A stretch of DNA of 64,000 nt from Lantana camara (GCA_037501455.1 CM074858.1:34903001-34967000); one strand, 5' to 3'. Shown: positions 12,598-24,317, counted from the first letter of the stretch. Made by a program: numbers and translations. Notes: generated from the sequence alone by a model not told the origin.

Positions 12598-14002
12598 AGA
12601 AATCTGGTCCCCAGATTTACCATCGGAAAACAACTCAGGATGAAATCTCCGTATCTTCTCTTCCGTCTCCCACGTTGTTTCTTCGGACTTAAGATCCTTC
12701 CAAAGTACCTTAACCAACGGAATTTGTCGATTCCTCAACTCTTGAACCTTCCTATCTAAGATCTTTACCGGTTGTTGTTTAAATGTCAAGTCCGGATTCA
12801 ACTGTACCTCTTCAATCGGCATAGTTTCCATCTCATCCCGAAAATACTTCCTCAATTATGACACATGAAACACGTTATGAATTCCCGTGAGATTCGGAGG
12901 CAAATCCAAGCGATAGGCAACTTCCCCAATACGTTCCACAATCTCAAACGGACCAATGAACCTCGGATTCAACTTACCATCTTTTCCAATTCGTGAGAAA
13001 CCCTTTCTCGGTGTTGCCTTCAAGAAAACCCGATCACTCACTTCGAATTCCAAATCTTTCCTTCTCCGATCGGCATAACTCTTTTGTCGGTCTTGTGCCG
13101 CTTTCATGTGTTGCTTAATCTTTTTCACTTTCTCAATTGCTCCCTTAATCAAATCGGGCTCTGTTCCTCTTTTCAAACCGTTTTCCTCGGTCCATTTCCA
13201 TTCCTCAAGATCCCAATAAAGAGGAGACCTACACTTACGGCCATACAAAGCTTCATACGATGCCATCTTGATCGAAGATTGGTAACTATTGTTATAGGCG
13301 AATTCGACAAAGTCAATTGTTTATCCCACTCATTCGAAAAGTCCAATATACAAGCCCTTAGTAAATCCTCGAGAAACTTAATCACCCGTTCGGATTGTCC
13401 ATGGGTTTACGGATTAAATGCAGTACTAAAACTCAACTTCGTACCCCATAATCTGTTAAGAACCTTCTACAACTTAGAAGTGAAACGAGGATCTCTATCT
13501 GAAATGATGCTAGCGGGTATGCCATGTAATCTCACAATTTCTCGATGATACAACTCCGCTAATTTCTCAACTTTATCGGTCGATCGAATCGGTAGGAAGT
13601 GTGCAGATTTGGTGAGACGATCTACGACAACCCAAATTCCATCAAACCCCTTTCGAACCCTCGGAAGCTCGGTCACGAAATCCATGGTGACTTGTTCCCA
13701 TTTCCACTCGGGTATTGGTATCGGTTGCAACTTACCCGTCGGTAATTGATGTTCGGCCTTAACTTGTTGACAAACTCGACATCTCTTAACAAAATTAGCC
13801 ACATCCTTTTTCATTCCGTGCCACCAAAAGTACTTCTTGAGATCCCGGACATCTTGTTGCCACCCGGATCTATCGTATAGATGGTCCTATGTGCTTCTTC
13901 AAGCACTAACCTTTGCAACCCATCCGGTATACATACTCGGCCCTTGGACCTAAAGATCCCCAAATCATCGAATCCAAACTTAGACTTCGGATTAGCCTTT
14001 GC
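12583..14002 (-). pseudogene. Integrase with chromodomain-like tail of gypsy B
   Basis: Read right to left. A frameshifted zinc-binding region lies near 13800-13900, with [12 protein letters not shown] intact. The core carries the first catalytic Asp in TMDFVTELP and the second in SDRDPRF (near 13490). The Glu region SERVIKFLEDLLRA is near 13370, followed by a frame change near 13310. The C-terminal domain starts at 13266 (YEALYGRKCRSP), with GPFEIVERIGEVAYRLDLP and HVS, a stop at 12856, then LRKYFRD and the tail KILDRKVQELRNR and TWETEEKIRRFHPELF. The frame is not closed before the LTR: it runs through the polypurine tract into the LTR and stops at 12514. All three DDE residues are present, but the gene is broken. 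Confidence 0.9.
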
Positions 14003-14721
14003 TCAAATCACTTGTCTTTGAATTAACTCATCCCTTGATTGAGCATCTAGGATCCTTTGCCTCAAATCCAGCCTTATAGTGATGTTAGCCAACCTCGATT
14101 GCGAAATAAGGATCTCGGTTTCACCCTTACCGGAATCAACCTCAAGATTAGAAATCTTTGCTTTCCGACTCAAGGCATCCGCAACTATATTCGCCTTCCC
14201 CGGATGATATTGTATGACACAATCGTAGTCTTCCAAGAATTCCATCCACCGACGTTGTCTCATGTTTAAATCCTTTTGTGTGAACAAGTAAAGGAGACTC
14301 TTGTGGTCGGTGAACACCTCAAACTTAATCCCATAGAGATAGTGTCGCCATTTCGCTAAGGCAAATATCACCGCGGTCAACTCAAGATCGTGTGTCAGGT
14401 AATTCTGCTCGTGCTCCTTCAATTTCCTCGAAGCATAAGAAATCATCCGGCCATTTTGCCTAAGCACACACCCCAATCCTTCATTGGATACGTCGGTGTA
14501 AACTGAAAACCCATTCGAACCTTCCGGTAGAGTCAACACCGGAGTCGTTGTCAATTTCTCCTTAAGCACACGGAAGCTCTCTTCACAAGCTTCATCCCAC
14601 ACAAACTTTGTTTCCTTCTTAGTTAATCGTGTGAGAGGTGCGCAAATCTTAGAAAAAACCTTGACGAATCGGCGGTAATAACCTGCTAAGCCGAGAAAGC
14701 TCCTTACTTTCGACACATTCT
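14003..14721 (-). pseudogene. RNase H domain of gypsy B
   Basis: A 237-residue uninterrupted frame: [49 protein letters not shown] with the first catalytic Asp, [24 protein letters not shown] with the conserved [33 protein letters not shown]. The catalytic residues expected for gypsy RNase H are retained, in contrast to element A. Its N-terminal continuation (RT) lies 18.9 kb away on the other side of copia H: the coding sequence breaks at the tcggt target duplication of H, between EQP and the KVRSFLG segment. Confidence 0.92.
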
Positions 14722-15871
14722 TCGGTTGTTAGGAATAGTGCCCTAGAAAGCCGATTGTATAGCCGCTTTGTTCTTTTCCTTATTGTAATCACAGACAATC
14801 TTTGAATAAAATAACGGATTGAGGCAACACTTCTTTATATGCTCTTCTTTGGTATGCATTTACTTTATCTGTGCATGTATGGCAACTCCCCTAATCCTGA
14901 TGACTTTAAGACTCTACCATTTAGGTGAAATGGTTCATGAAACGAGCCCTATATCACATAAGTCATGATTAGTAAAATACTCCAAGCCGATGAGTCCTAC
15001 CGACAGTGGAAGTGTCAACCTGACTCCTCTAAGGCTTGCTTGTGTGATCACGCCCTTAAGAAGGACCACCTTGTTTCATGGAGGTGCAAAGTATATAGTT
15101 GATACGTGCGTGATACATGAGGGTGCTTACTTGAATAAGTAAGTTCACTGAGGTGCCCCGTGTGAGAACATTCCTAAATGGGAAAGGAAGTTTCTATTTC
15201 AGGAAATAGAAACTTCCAGATTAGGAAATATCTCACGAGTCATTGATGTGATTAATTGATCCTTAGACTTGAGGTTCCTTGCCACTTTATGAATTAACTC
15301 TGTAGTCTTAGGTATAAGCTTTAAAGGGTGTCGTCTTAGACAACTGATTCAAGGCTTATGCTGGGGCTGAACAAGTGATTCATGAAAGTGAATGAGAATC
15401 AAGAAAGGACCTACACTTGCATTTGCAAGGTGATCTCTTATTGTGTAAGTCATTCATGTGCCATATGGAGTCCTTGGCTAAGGCAGTAGATCAAGACATC
15501 AAGAAAAGGGTTTCTTGGATTGATATCAAATGGATATGAAATGCACTTAGTTTTAAGACCGAATTATTAGGGTTCTGATTATTCCCTTACCCTAGATCTT
15601 GGTTGAGAGATAGTAAGTAAAAGGATTGTATCTCACATTAATCAATGACTTAAAGGTTCTGTCGAATCCGAACATTCCAATTCAGCTAGGGGTTAAACAC
15701 CTGTTGCTAGACTATGCTCATTTAATATGTGGACTGATTAATTAATTAGTGAATTAATTAATTGGGGTCAGTGCTAATTGAATTGAGAACCTAGAGGGTC
15801 ACACACAACAACTTGGTTACATGAGTTAAGGCTTTAAAATGATTAAACGAGTTAATCGGGCCAAGAGGGTT

Positions 15872-15925
15872 CCACACGTGTGAACCACACATGTGGCTCA
15901 CGTGAATGACACGTGTCTCACACGT
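15872..15925 (+). promoter_or_regulatory. Cluster of ACACGTGT / CACGTG palindromes upstream of the H promoter
   Basis: Within about 55 bp the motif family occurs five times: cacacgtgtg, cacacatgtgg, ctcacgtga, gacacgtgtc, cacacgtgtg. CACGTG is the G-box core, known in plants as a target of bZIP and bHLH factors; ACGTG is also the ABRE core. It lies about 350 bp upstream of the TATA box. The 3' LTR copy (about 32802-32842) has lost one unit. A regulatory role is inference. Confidence 0.5.
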
Positions 15926-16266
15926 GTGTAAATATATGTGTATATTTATTTATGTGTTAAATAATTAATGTGATTAATTATTTAATAGAGTTTGGTTTAA
16001 TTTTGAATTAAAAAGAAAGTCTTATTTTGGAGAAAAATAATCTAGTTAATTAATTGTGAATTAATTAATTAGATAAAATAAGTTATTTATTTTAAATAAA
16101 TAAAGTATAAAATTATCCAAAAATAGTTTGGATATTCTAGCTCTCTTGAAAGTTGATTTGGATTTGAATTCAAAGTCAAAGTCAAAATTACTTGATGATC
16201 AAGTAATAGGAGAGAGGGACCAAATCCTTAGTCCATAAGGACTAGGAATTTCGGCCACTCCCCTCC

Positions 16267-16293
16267 TATATATAGGGGAGCTCGAGCTCCCCT
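16267..16293 (+). promoter_or_regulatory. TATA box and adjoining 20-bp palindrome of copia H LTR
   Basis: tatatata at 16267-16274 is followed with no gap by aggggagctcgagctcccct (16274-16293), a perfect palindrome. The 3' LTR carries the same 20 bp at 33191-33210. Transcription from a TATA box starts about 30 bp downstream, so the palindrome would sit at or just upstream of the start site. Confidence 0.65.
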
Positions 16294-16663
16294 TAGAGAG
16301 TAATTGAGAATTCTTTTGGTTCATGTGTTGAACACCATCCTTTCTCCAAGATAAACGAAACCCTAGGTTAATCCTAAACACTAACTAGAGAACTAGCATC
16401 CTTACTAGTCAGATTGTAGTCAAGTTGGTGGACTATCTCTAGAGAGCTTCAAGTTAGAAGTTTGAAGATTCGAGCTTTACCTAGGAGAGGGGATCAAGCC
16501 GCGAGAAGAACGTTCTTGGGTGGCTTGAAACGCTTCAAGAAAGTTAATTAAGAAAGTAAGTTTCTAATCCCTACGAATTTGGATGCATGATTGCGAGTCC
16601 AAGATCCTTTTGTTGGAAAATTTTTAAATTTCCGCTGCTTTCTGATTCGTGTTTTCCAACAAG

Positions 16664-16678
16664 TGGTATTAGAGCCAC
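16664..16678 (+). other. Primer binding site of copia H
   Basis: tggtattagagccac, two bases after the LTR end, differs by one base from the usual plant tRNA-iMet primer site tggtatcagagcc. Confidence 0.85.
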
Positions 16679-18963
16679 TTCGTTAATCGTGCTTCTGATT
16701 TGTCTCAATTATTCTGAATTTGGTAGAAATTCTTAGGCTTGATGCGATTGAGTATTTGTAATTGTTTTAGAAGGCCTGAATTACGAAACTGTATTTTTTC
16801 CTGAAAGTTTCTGAAAATTGGTTTTTACAAAATTTAATTTTTGAAAACTATTTTAGATTTGAAACTGTATAAATTGTTTTTGGATTTCTTAGATTGGTTT
16901 TTCTTTTGAACGAAAACACGAAAGGAAAAGCCCGAATTACGACTAACACGCGAAACCCCACGGGCGAAGGCGTCGCGCGGGCGGGCTTCGTGCGCACCGC
17001 CCGCTTGTCCTAGGCCCGCACAAGCATCACCGCCATCGCCCTCCTGCAAGCGTGCGGGAGTGACCGCCCGCCCAGGGCTGCTGGGAGTGACCGCCCGATG
17101 TCTCGCCCAGGCTGGGCGAGGATCCCGCAAGGCGTGCGGGATCTCTTGCCCAAGCCGCCAACTCACCGCCCGCCATCCTACCGAGAAGGGCCGTGCGCAG
17201 GAGCGCGTGGCATGCACGCCCAGCGCGGGCACTAGCGCGACCTTGGCCGCGCGCTGTGCGCGCGTACGCCTACGACGTGCAGCCCTTTTTCGTGCAAGGG
17301 CCCCGTTTTTCGTAATCCATTTTCGTTTATCGTGCAATCCAGTCCCAATTTTTATTTTTAATTTTAAAATTTTATTTTTTGAATATTTATTTTAATTTTT
17401 GAATAAAACTTAAAATTGGGATTTTTCAGAAATAGAAACGGCTTATATTTTGGGAAAATACATCTTTAATAAAATTATTAATTTTCGGAAATTAATTGGA
17501 ATTTTATTTGTTTTGGTGGTTTGGGATTTATTGAAAACTTTTATAAATAAGACTCGCATCAAGTCGTGTTTTAAGTCATTAGGACTTGAAACGGGAATTT
17601 TAATTTATTGGCTAAATTTAAATTCTCACAAAAGCATGTTAGGTGATCATGGGTTTAGACTTATGTATGGTTTTAATTTATGCACATGGATGGTTTAAAT
17701 TGGGGTTGGAGCCCTATAGTTGCGTTTTTCAATTGAGGTTGGAGCCTCACTTATGTGCATACTGTTATGTGATTTATTATGTGGCTTTCCATATTACTGT
17801 TTTTTGGGCCGGGGTATGCCCCGTTTAATTATCTAAAGCCAATATGAAGATTGAGCCTTATTACTTTATGTCATTTTCTTTTTTAATTTGAGAGTAGAGA
17901 TAGGTGGTGAGGTTTTATTTTCATTTTGGAGACAATGCACCCATGGAGTAAGATGGACCACATTCAAGTAACAAGGAGGCCATAAGTGAAGACCCCTCAA
18001 AATGTTAGGGAGGGGAATCTCAATTGTAAAATGTAATAGAGATAGGGCTCGTATTTTGTTACCGCTTTCCCTTATGTGATTTAAACTGTTTATGTGGCAT
18101 GTATGTTAGAACTTGTGATTGTGGAGTGGCTCCCACATATCACGCATAAGATAGGTAGAACCCATGATCATCTCATGTTAGTATAATGCTAGGACATGTT
18201 ATCTGTTTATGTGCTTGTTTGAAATGCATTTAAGTGTACTTGCATTAATCAAGACTAATAAAATTGGATAACATATATGTTGGTGAGGTCAAACCGGAAA
18301 ACTCTCCGGTTAATTCGAAAATTCCCATTAAATATTAAGCTAATTTCGAATAAATAGGTGTTTAATTCGAGGTGCAAATTTTGAATTAAATTCCAAGCAT
18401 TCCATCAATAGGTTTTAAGTTTAGTAAGTAAAGCTAGTTATTGTCCCCGAGTCGTGGGATAGCTAGTGGAGCTTATTAGTTCTTAGTTACCTAATTTTTT
18501 AAATGGTCAATATTTCGTGGTCAATTTTGGCAAGGACGATGTCCGCGAGTCATGGGTCGTTCGAACTAAGTTTTGGTCATGATCTTATGATTGATGGGTT
18601 TAGCTTAACGCCTAAGTAAATATGGATGTCGCACGAGTCGTGGGTCCATATTAAAAGATAGGTGATGCGAAAACAATTACTAAGAGTTCTAAATGTGTTA
18701 GAATTGGTAAGTTGTACCTACCTAGGGTTCTTACTTAGAATGTCCGCGAGTAGTGGGTTCGAGGTAAAATGCCTAGGATCTTAGTACCCATTGGGAAACG
18801 TGTTCCTCTTAGATCTTTGGGAATTATAGATCTTTGAAAAATAGTGGGAGCTACATTAGATTAAAGACCTTATCTTTTGTATATCGTTATAATTCAACAT
18901 GCTCACTAGTTCTCTGTTTTACCATTTAGGTCGTAGATTCTGTGATTCTCTACGTGTTTTGAA
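16679..18963 (+). other. Non-coding leader of copia H with GC-rich island and repeats
   Basis: No retroelement domain occurs between the primer site and gag. At about 16930-17300 there is a sharply GC-rich block in an AT-rich setting, holding hairpin-forming inverted repeats such as ctcgcccaggctgggcgag (17102-17120) and one spanning 17121-17143. At 17640-18180 is the segment shared with 1-657. At 18440-18760 a motif close to gtccgcgagtcgtgggt occurs four times. Long open frames across the GC block exist on both strands, as expected for GC-rich DNA with few stops. They have no recognisable domain and I do not call them genes. Confidence 0.8.
18442..18757 (+). repeat. Four-fold motif gtccgcgagtcgtgggt in copia H leader
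   Basis: Variants at 18443 (gtccccgagtcgtggga), 18541 (gtccgcgagtcatgggtc), 18628 (tcgcacgagtcgtgggtc) and 18742 (gtccgcgagtagtgggttc). The spacing is about 85-115 bp, and sequence between copies is only partly alike. Confidence 0.75.
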
Positions 18964-19797
18964 ATGGCAACCAAAAGCCCTCTTGTATCGATCCTCGAGT
19001 CAAACAAGTTGACTGGTCCCAACTATTCTGATTGGCTAAGGAATCTAAAAATCATTTTAGATTCTGAGAAGAGAACTTATGTTCTCTTCGAAGGGGAGCC
19101 TAGTCCCGAAGGGGACGCTCCCACACGGGCCGGGCAGGACGCGATCCAGAAGTGGAAGGATGATAATCTCCAAGCCCGTTGCCTTATGTTAGCTAACATG
19201 TCTCCGGACTTGTAAAGGCAACATGAGGCCATGGAATTCGCTTGGGAGATTTACGACCACTTAGAGCAACTTTACCGCCCTCATGAACGTGTTACAAGGT
19301 ATAACACTTCAAAGGAATTGTTCCACTTAAGAATGAGGGAAGGTTCAAGTGTCCATGAATATGGAGTCAAGTTTCTCGCCCTTACTGAGAAACTTGCTTC
19401 CATGGACATGCCACTGAAAGATGAGCTTTCAGTGGATTTGTTGCTAGCTTCGCTCCCACCATCATTCAACCCATTTGTCCTTAACTTCAACATGAATCAT
19501 GCTAGTGCTACTGTAGCTGAGCTGATTAGTCAGCTTGTGACTGCTGAAAGCATGATCAAGAAGGACAATAAGGTTTTGATGGTGAATGCTCCATCTTCCT
19601 CTTCTGGGCCTTCTAAAGGTAAGGGCAAGAAAGCCCAAAAGAAGAAGAAGAAACCCCTTAGGCCCACTGGTGGCGTTTCGAAGGGGAAGGCCCAAAAGAA
19701 GAAGCGTGATCAGAAAGAGGATGTTTGATTCCATTGTGGCAAAGCGGGACATTGGAGGAGAAACTGCCCAGAGTAGAAGGCTACTCTAAAGAAAGGT
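18964..19797 (+). pseudogene. gag: gag of copia H
   Basis: Starts at ATG 18964 with LTGPNYSDWLRNLKIIL, the typical N-terminus of copia gag. A single frame continues through stops at 19213 and 19726 to a stop at 19774. The core contains AWEIYDHLEQLYRPHERV, LHLRM-like and VHEYGVKF motifs, and LLASLPPSF. A lysine-rich basic region follows, then a zinc knuckle whose first Cys codon is now the stop TGA at 19726 (the remaining FHCGKAGHWRRNC keeps the other ligands). The product would package element RNA. Three stops make this copy inactive. Confidence 0.92.
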
Positions 19798-20367
19798 ATG
19801 TTTCTCGTTGAAATAAATCTTTCTATTAATTCTAGTTCTTGGGTACTTGATACCGGTTGTGGAACTCATATTTGTAATGATGTACAGATGCTAACTGAAG
19901 TCCAACAACTCAAAGAAGGAGAATGTGTCTTCAAGATCGGCGATGGCTCAAATGTTGAAGCTCGAACTTTAGGCACAATTAGATTAGATTTAGGTAGTTT
20001 TGAGTTAGTCTTAAATAAAGTCCTTTATGTACCGAGCATTATTCGTAATATAATTTCAGTTCCAATTTTAGATTGTGAAGGTTATGAAACTTATATTAAG
20101 AATGGTAAATACTTTATCAAATGGAACAACTCTTCCGTTCACATCGGTCCTCTAAGTAATGGACTTTATCTAACTCAGAATATCAATATTATGAATATAC
20201 AACGAAAAACTAAACTTAAGAGAGATGACAAAGTTTCAGCTCCCTTATGGCATGCTAGATTAGGACACATTTCCAAGAACAGAATTAGCAAGATAAACAT
20301 TTTAGGATCATTCTCTGATAATGATCTCAAATAGTTAACTTCTTGCAAATCCTGTCTTAAAGGAAAA
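19798..20367 (+). pseudogene. Protease and pre-integrase of copia H
   Basis: Same frame as gag. The protease active site DTG is intact in WVLDTGCGTHI (near 19849), followed by FKIGDGSNVEA, LNKVLYVPSIIRNIISV and the copia pre-integrase zinc region LWHARLGHIS ... CKSCLKGKM. A stop at 20332 falls between the two His and two Cys ligands. The fold and order are those of Ty1/copia Pol. Confidence 0.9.
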
Positions 20368-21363
20368 ATGTCCAAAGTCCCTTTTAAAGGAACTGTGGAA
20401 CGTGCCACTAAGGTTTTAGATTTGATCCATACTGATGTTTGTGGACCGCTTAGTGTAAGCACAAGAAACAATCATCAGTATTTCATAACCTTTACCGATG
20501 ACTTTAGTCGATATGGTTATATATACTTAATGAAGTATAAATCTGAAGCTTTTGAGAAATTCTTAGAATTTCAAAAGGAGGTTGAGAACCAAACTGGTCA
20601 CAAGATCAAAGCACTTCGATCTGATCGAGGAGGAGAATATCTTAGTGAAGAATTCCTTAATCATCTCAAAGATAATGGGATTATCTCTCAGTGGACTCCT
20701 CCGGGAACTCCTCGGCTTAATGGAGTTTCTGAGAGAAGTAATCGAACCCTACTTGATATGGTTCGTTCCATGTTGAGTTTCACTGACTTACCACCTTCTT
20801 TCTGGGGTTATGCCCTAGAAAGTGCAGCAAAGATTTTGAATCTAGTTCCCTCTAAGTCAGTCCCTAAAACGCCCTATGAAATGTCGCATGGTAAAATCCC
20901 TAGTTATTCTTACTTAAGAATTTGGGGTTATCCTGCTTACGTGAAGAGGACAGTGGGAGATAAGTTAGAATCTCGTTCTAACTTATGCTACTTTGTAGGT
21001 TATCCTAAGGAATCCATAGGATACTACTTCTATGATCAATCTGAGCAAAAGGTGTTTGTTTCCAGAAATGCCACTTTTCTGGAGAAACCGTTCCTTAAAG
21101 AAAAGAAAGGCAAGATCATAGAATAAGAAAAAGTACAAAGTGACCCCACACCACCCACTGAAAAAATGTCCCCTTCTGGCCAACTGTAACCAATCACGAA
21201 TTTCGATACACACGTAAATCCTCCTCTAAGGCGTTCTGAACGCACTCCTAGACAGCCGGAGAGATGGTATGGATTCTTCCATGAAATCTCTTAAAAGGAT
21301 AATGATCCTTTAACATAGGAGAAGGTACTTTCAGATTCTGACTCTGAACAGTGGATAGAAGCC
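20368..21363 (+). pseudogene. Integrase of copia H
   Basis: The catalytic core is open from 20368 to 21126. D1 lies in DLIHTDVCGPL, D2 in LRSDRGGEYLS, and the catalytic Glu in LNGVSERSNRTLLDMVRSM, all retained. The GKIPSYSYLRIWGYPAYVK segment and a C-terminal fold containing CYFVGYPKESIGYYFYD follow. After the stop at 21124 the linker to RT (21127-21363) has more stops and is poorly conserved, as is normal for this linker. Function: insertion of cDNA into the genome. Confidence 0.92.
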
Positions 21364-22408
21364 ATGAAATCCGAAATGGATTCCATGAACTCCAACCAAG
21401 TTTGGACCTTGGTAGATTTACCTGATGGGGTCAAACCCATAGGTTGCAAATGGATCTTTAAGAGAAAGCTTGGAGTTGATGGAAGCATTGCAGCCTACAA
21501 AGCAAGACTGGTTGCAAAAGGATTCACTCAAAGACCCGGCGTGGACTTTGATGAAACCTTTTCTCCAGTTACAATGCAAAAGTCTATTTGGATCATGCTT
21601 GCCATTACAACATATTATGACTATGAGATATGGCAAATAGATGTGAAAAACCGCCTTTCTCAATGGTGACATTGATAAAGACATTTATATGGAGCAACCC
21701 ATAGGTTTCACATTCAGTGGGAGTGAGCAAAAGGTTTGCAAACTCCAAAGATCAATCTATGGATTGAAACAGGCTTCTAGGAATTGGAGCATTCGATTTG
21801 ATGAATCAGTCAAAGCGTTTGGCTTCATTCAAATTTCAAATGAATCATGTGTGTATAGAAAGGAATTGGAGACCTCAGTGCAATTCTTAGTACTTTATGT
21901 AGATGACATCCTTCTTATTGGGAATTCGAAGGATGACATGAAAGTAACTAAGTTATGGTTATCGAACCAATTCGAGATGAAAGATCTTGGTGATGCGTCC
22001 TATATCCTTGGAATTAAAATCTATCGAGATAGATCTAGAAGGTTAATAGGACTATCACAGTCGATGTACATTGACAGAGTATTGAAGAGATTCAATATGG
22101 AGTCAGCAAAGGTTACGAACCTTCCTATGAGTGTAGGAACATGTCTTTCTAAGAAGATGTGTCCTAAGACTAACCTTGAGAAGGAAAGAATGACTCATAC
22201 ACCTTATGCATCAGCAATAGGTAGCATAATGTATCCAATGTTATGTAGTCGACCGGGTGTGGCTTATGCACTTAGTGTAACAAGTCTTTTCCAATCTGAC
22301 CCTGGAGATGGTCACTGGGCTGCCGTGAAGAATATTCTTAAGTACTTAAAAAGTACTAAAGATTTATTCTTAGTTTACGTAGGTCAGAAAGATATTACTG
22401 TCGAATGA
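21364..22408 (+). pseudogene. Reverse transcriptase of copia H, one-base frameshift
   Basis: Starts in SEMDSMNSNQVWTLVDLP and GCKWIFKRK, the usual copia RT entry. At about 21645-21655 one extra A in gtgaaaaaccgcc shifts the frame: IDVK is in the first frame, and the continuation GDIDKDIYMEQPIGF lies in the next. The second part contains LQRSIYGLKQASRNW, the catalytic YVDDILLIGNS (near 21897), QFEMKDLGDASYILGIKIYRDR and the downstream SAIGSIMY segment. A stop at 22406 replaces the residue before YCDASF. The catalytic Asp pair is intact. Confidence 0.93.
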
Positions 22409-22884
22409 TACTGCGATGCAAGCTTTGCATCTGACTTAGATGATTTTAAGTCAATGTTAGGATACATTTTTTGCCTAAACGGCGGAGCAGTGAGTTGGAA
22501 GAGTTCCAAGCAAACTACCACTGCAGATTCGACCACTGAGGCCGAATACTTAGCTGCAATGATGCAGCTAAGGAAGGTGTTTGGATTAGAAACTTCATGC
22601 AAGAGTTGAATGTTGTTCCTAGTATGAAAGACCCCATTACTGTGTTTTGTGACAGCACTGGGGCGGTTGCTCAAGCAAGAGAACCAAGATCTCACCAACG
22701 GACCAAGCACATTATGAGGAAGTATCACCTAATCCGTGATATTTTCAAAAGAGGAGATGTGCAAATTGAGAGGGTCACATCAGCAGAGAACGTGGCAGAT
22801 CCACTTACTAAACCCTTTAGTCGAGAAGCTTTCCAAGGACATCTTCAGAAGATGGGACTTAGAGTAGCTTTAGAATGGGTTTGA
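22409..22884 (+). pseudogene. RNase H of copia H, one-base deletion
   Basis: Begins [12 protein letters not shown] directly after the stop at 22406 and includes [25 protein letters not shown] with its conserved acidic residues. One base is missing near 22560, moving the frame. The rest ([45 protein letters not shown]) reads in the other frame to the natural stop at 22882. This ending is standard for copia Pol. Confidence 0.92.
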
Positions 22885-22885
22885 C

Positions 22886-22900
22886 GGGCTAGTGGGAGAT
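22886..22900 (+). other. Polypurine tract of copia H
   Basis: gggctagtgggagat immediately before the 3' LTR TG at 22901. Confidence 0.85.
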
Positions 22901-24317
22901 TGTTAGGAATAGTACCCCAGAAAGCCGATTGTATATCCGCTTTGTGTTTTTCCTTTTGTAATCACAGACAATCTTTGAATGAAATAACGGATTGAGGCAA
23001 CACTTCTTTATATGCTCTTGTTTGGTATGCGTTTACTTTATCTGTGCATGCATGAGAAATCCCCTAATCCTGATGACTTTAGGACTCTACCATTTAGGTG
23101 AAATGGTTCATGAAACGAGCCCTATATCACATAAGTCATGATTAGTAAAATACTCCAAGCCGATGAGTCCTACAGACAGTGGGAGTGTCAACCTGACTCC
23201 TCTAAGGCTTGCTTGTAGGATCACGCCCTTAAGAAGGACCACCTTGTTTCATGGAGGTGCAAAGTGTATAGTGGATACGTGCGTGATACATGAGGGTGCT
23301 TACTTGAATAAGTAAGTCCACTGAGGTGCCCCATGTGAGAACATTCCTAAATGGGAAAGGAAGTTTCTATTTCAGGAAATAGAAACTTCCAGATTAGGAA
23401 ATATCTCACGAGTCATTGATGTGATTAATTGATCCTTAAACTTGAGGTTCCTTGCCACTTTATGAATTAACTCTGTAGTCTTAGGTATAAGCTTTAAAGG
23501 GTATCGCCTTAGACAACTGATTCAAGGCTTATGCTGGGGCTGCACAAGTGATTCATGAAAGTGAATGAGAATCAAGAAAGGACCTACACTTGCATTTGCA
23601 AGGTGATCTCTTATTGTGTAAGTCATTCATGTGTCATATGGAGTCCTTGGCCAAGGCAGTAGATCAAGACATCAAGAAAAGGGTTTCTTGGATTGAGATC
23701 AAATGGATATGAAATGCACTTAGCTTTAAGACCGGATTATTAGGGTTCTGATTATTCCCTTACCCTAGATCTTGGTTGTGTGACGCCCCGTCCGACAAAT
23801 CGTACAAGTATGCGTCACGAGACAAATTACGTTACGCACTTATGTGATTTAATTCCCCTTTTATGTGTTTAATTCCAACTTTGATTGAAATGTGACTTAA
23901 TTGACTAAAATCCGAAATGTTAAAATATGAATTCTTGCATGACAACTTGAGAACGGAACTTATGTGAATTTAAATTAATTGTTGGAGTTGGATTTAAATA
24001 GGACTTGGACCTATTTGTGTGTTTTGAGCCTAATTTAAGTTAGGAGAGTTTGGATCATTCCGGACTAATATGAGCTCGGGAATTCGGATTCGAATTCCGA
24101 CACCGCCATTGGACTTGATTCGGTGATTCGGGTCCAACGGAATTTAATTTATATTTTTTGAAAACCGTTTAGATCGTAGACCTTTTAATTTTAACTTTTT
24201 GGGCCAAAGTCATTATTTGGGCCGAAAGTCATTATTTGAGCCCAAATCCTAATAAAGCCTCTAGCCTCATATTATATCTTGGAAACCCTAAACTTGACCT
24301 AAAACTATTAGCCACCA

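Larger units (their letters stand above)
14727..16661 (+). repeat. 5' LTR of copia H (1935 bp)
   Basis: Starts tgttaggaatag and ends gttttccaaca, matching both ends of the 3' LTR (22901 and 33578). It contains an ACACGTGT-rich cluster at about 15872-15925, AT-rich DNA with repeated aattaatt, and a TATA box followed directly by a 20-bp palindrome (16267-16293). The two LTRs are clearly similar but differ at scattered positions and by small indels, including about 13 bp in the ACACGTGT cluster, so the insertion is not very recent. Confidence 0.94.

Noticed and set aside
16834..17395. Arg/Ala-rich open frames on both strands in the copia leader
   Set aside because: Both strands are open because GC-rich DNA lacks stops; no domain, no start context, inside a non-coding leader.
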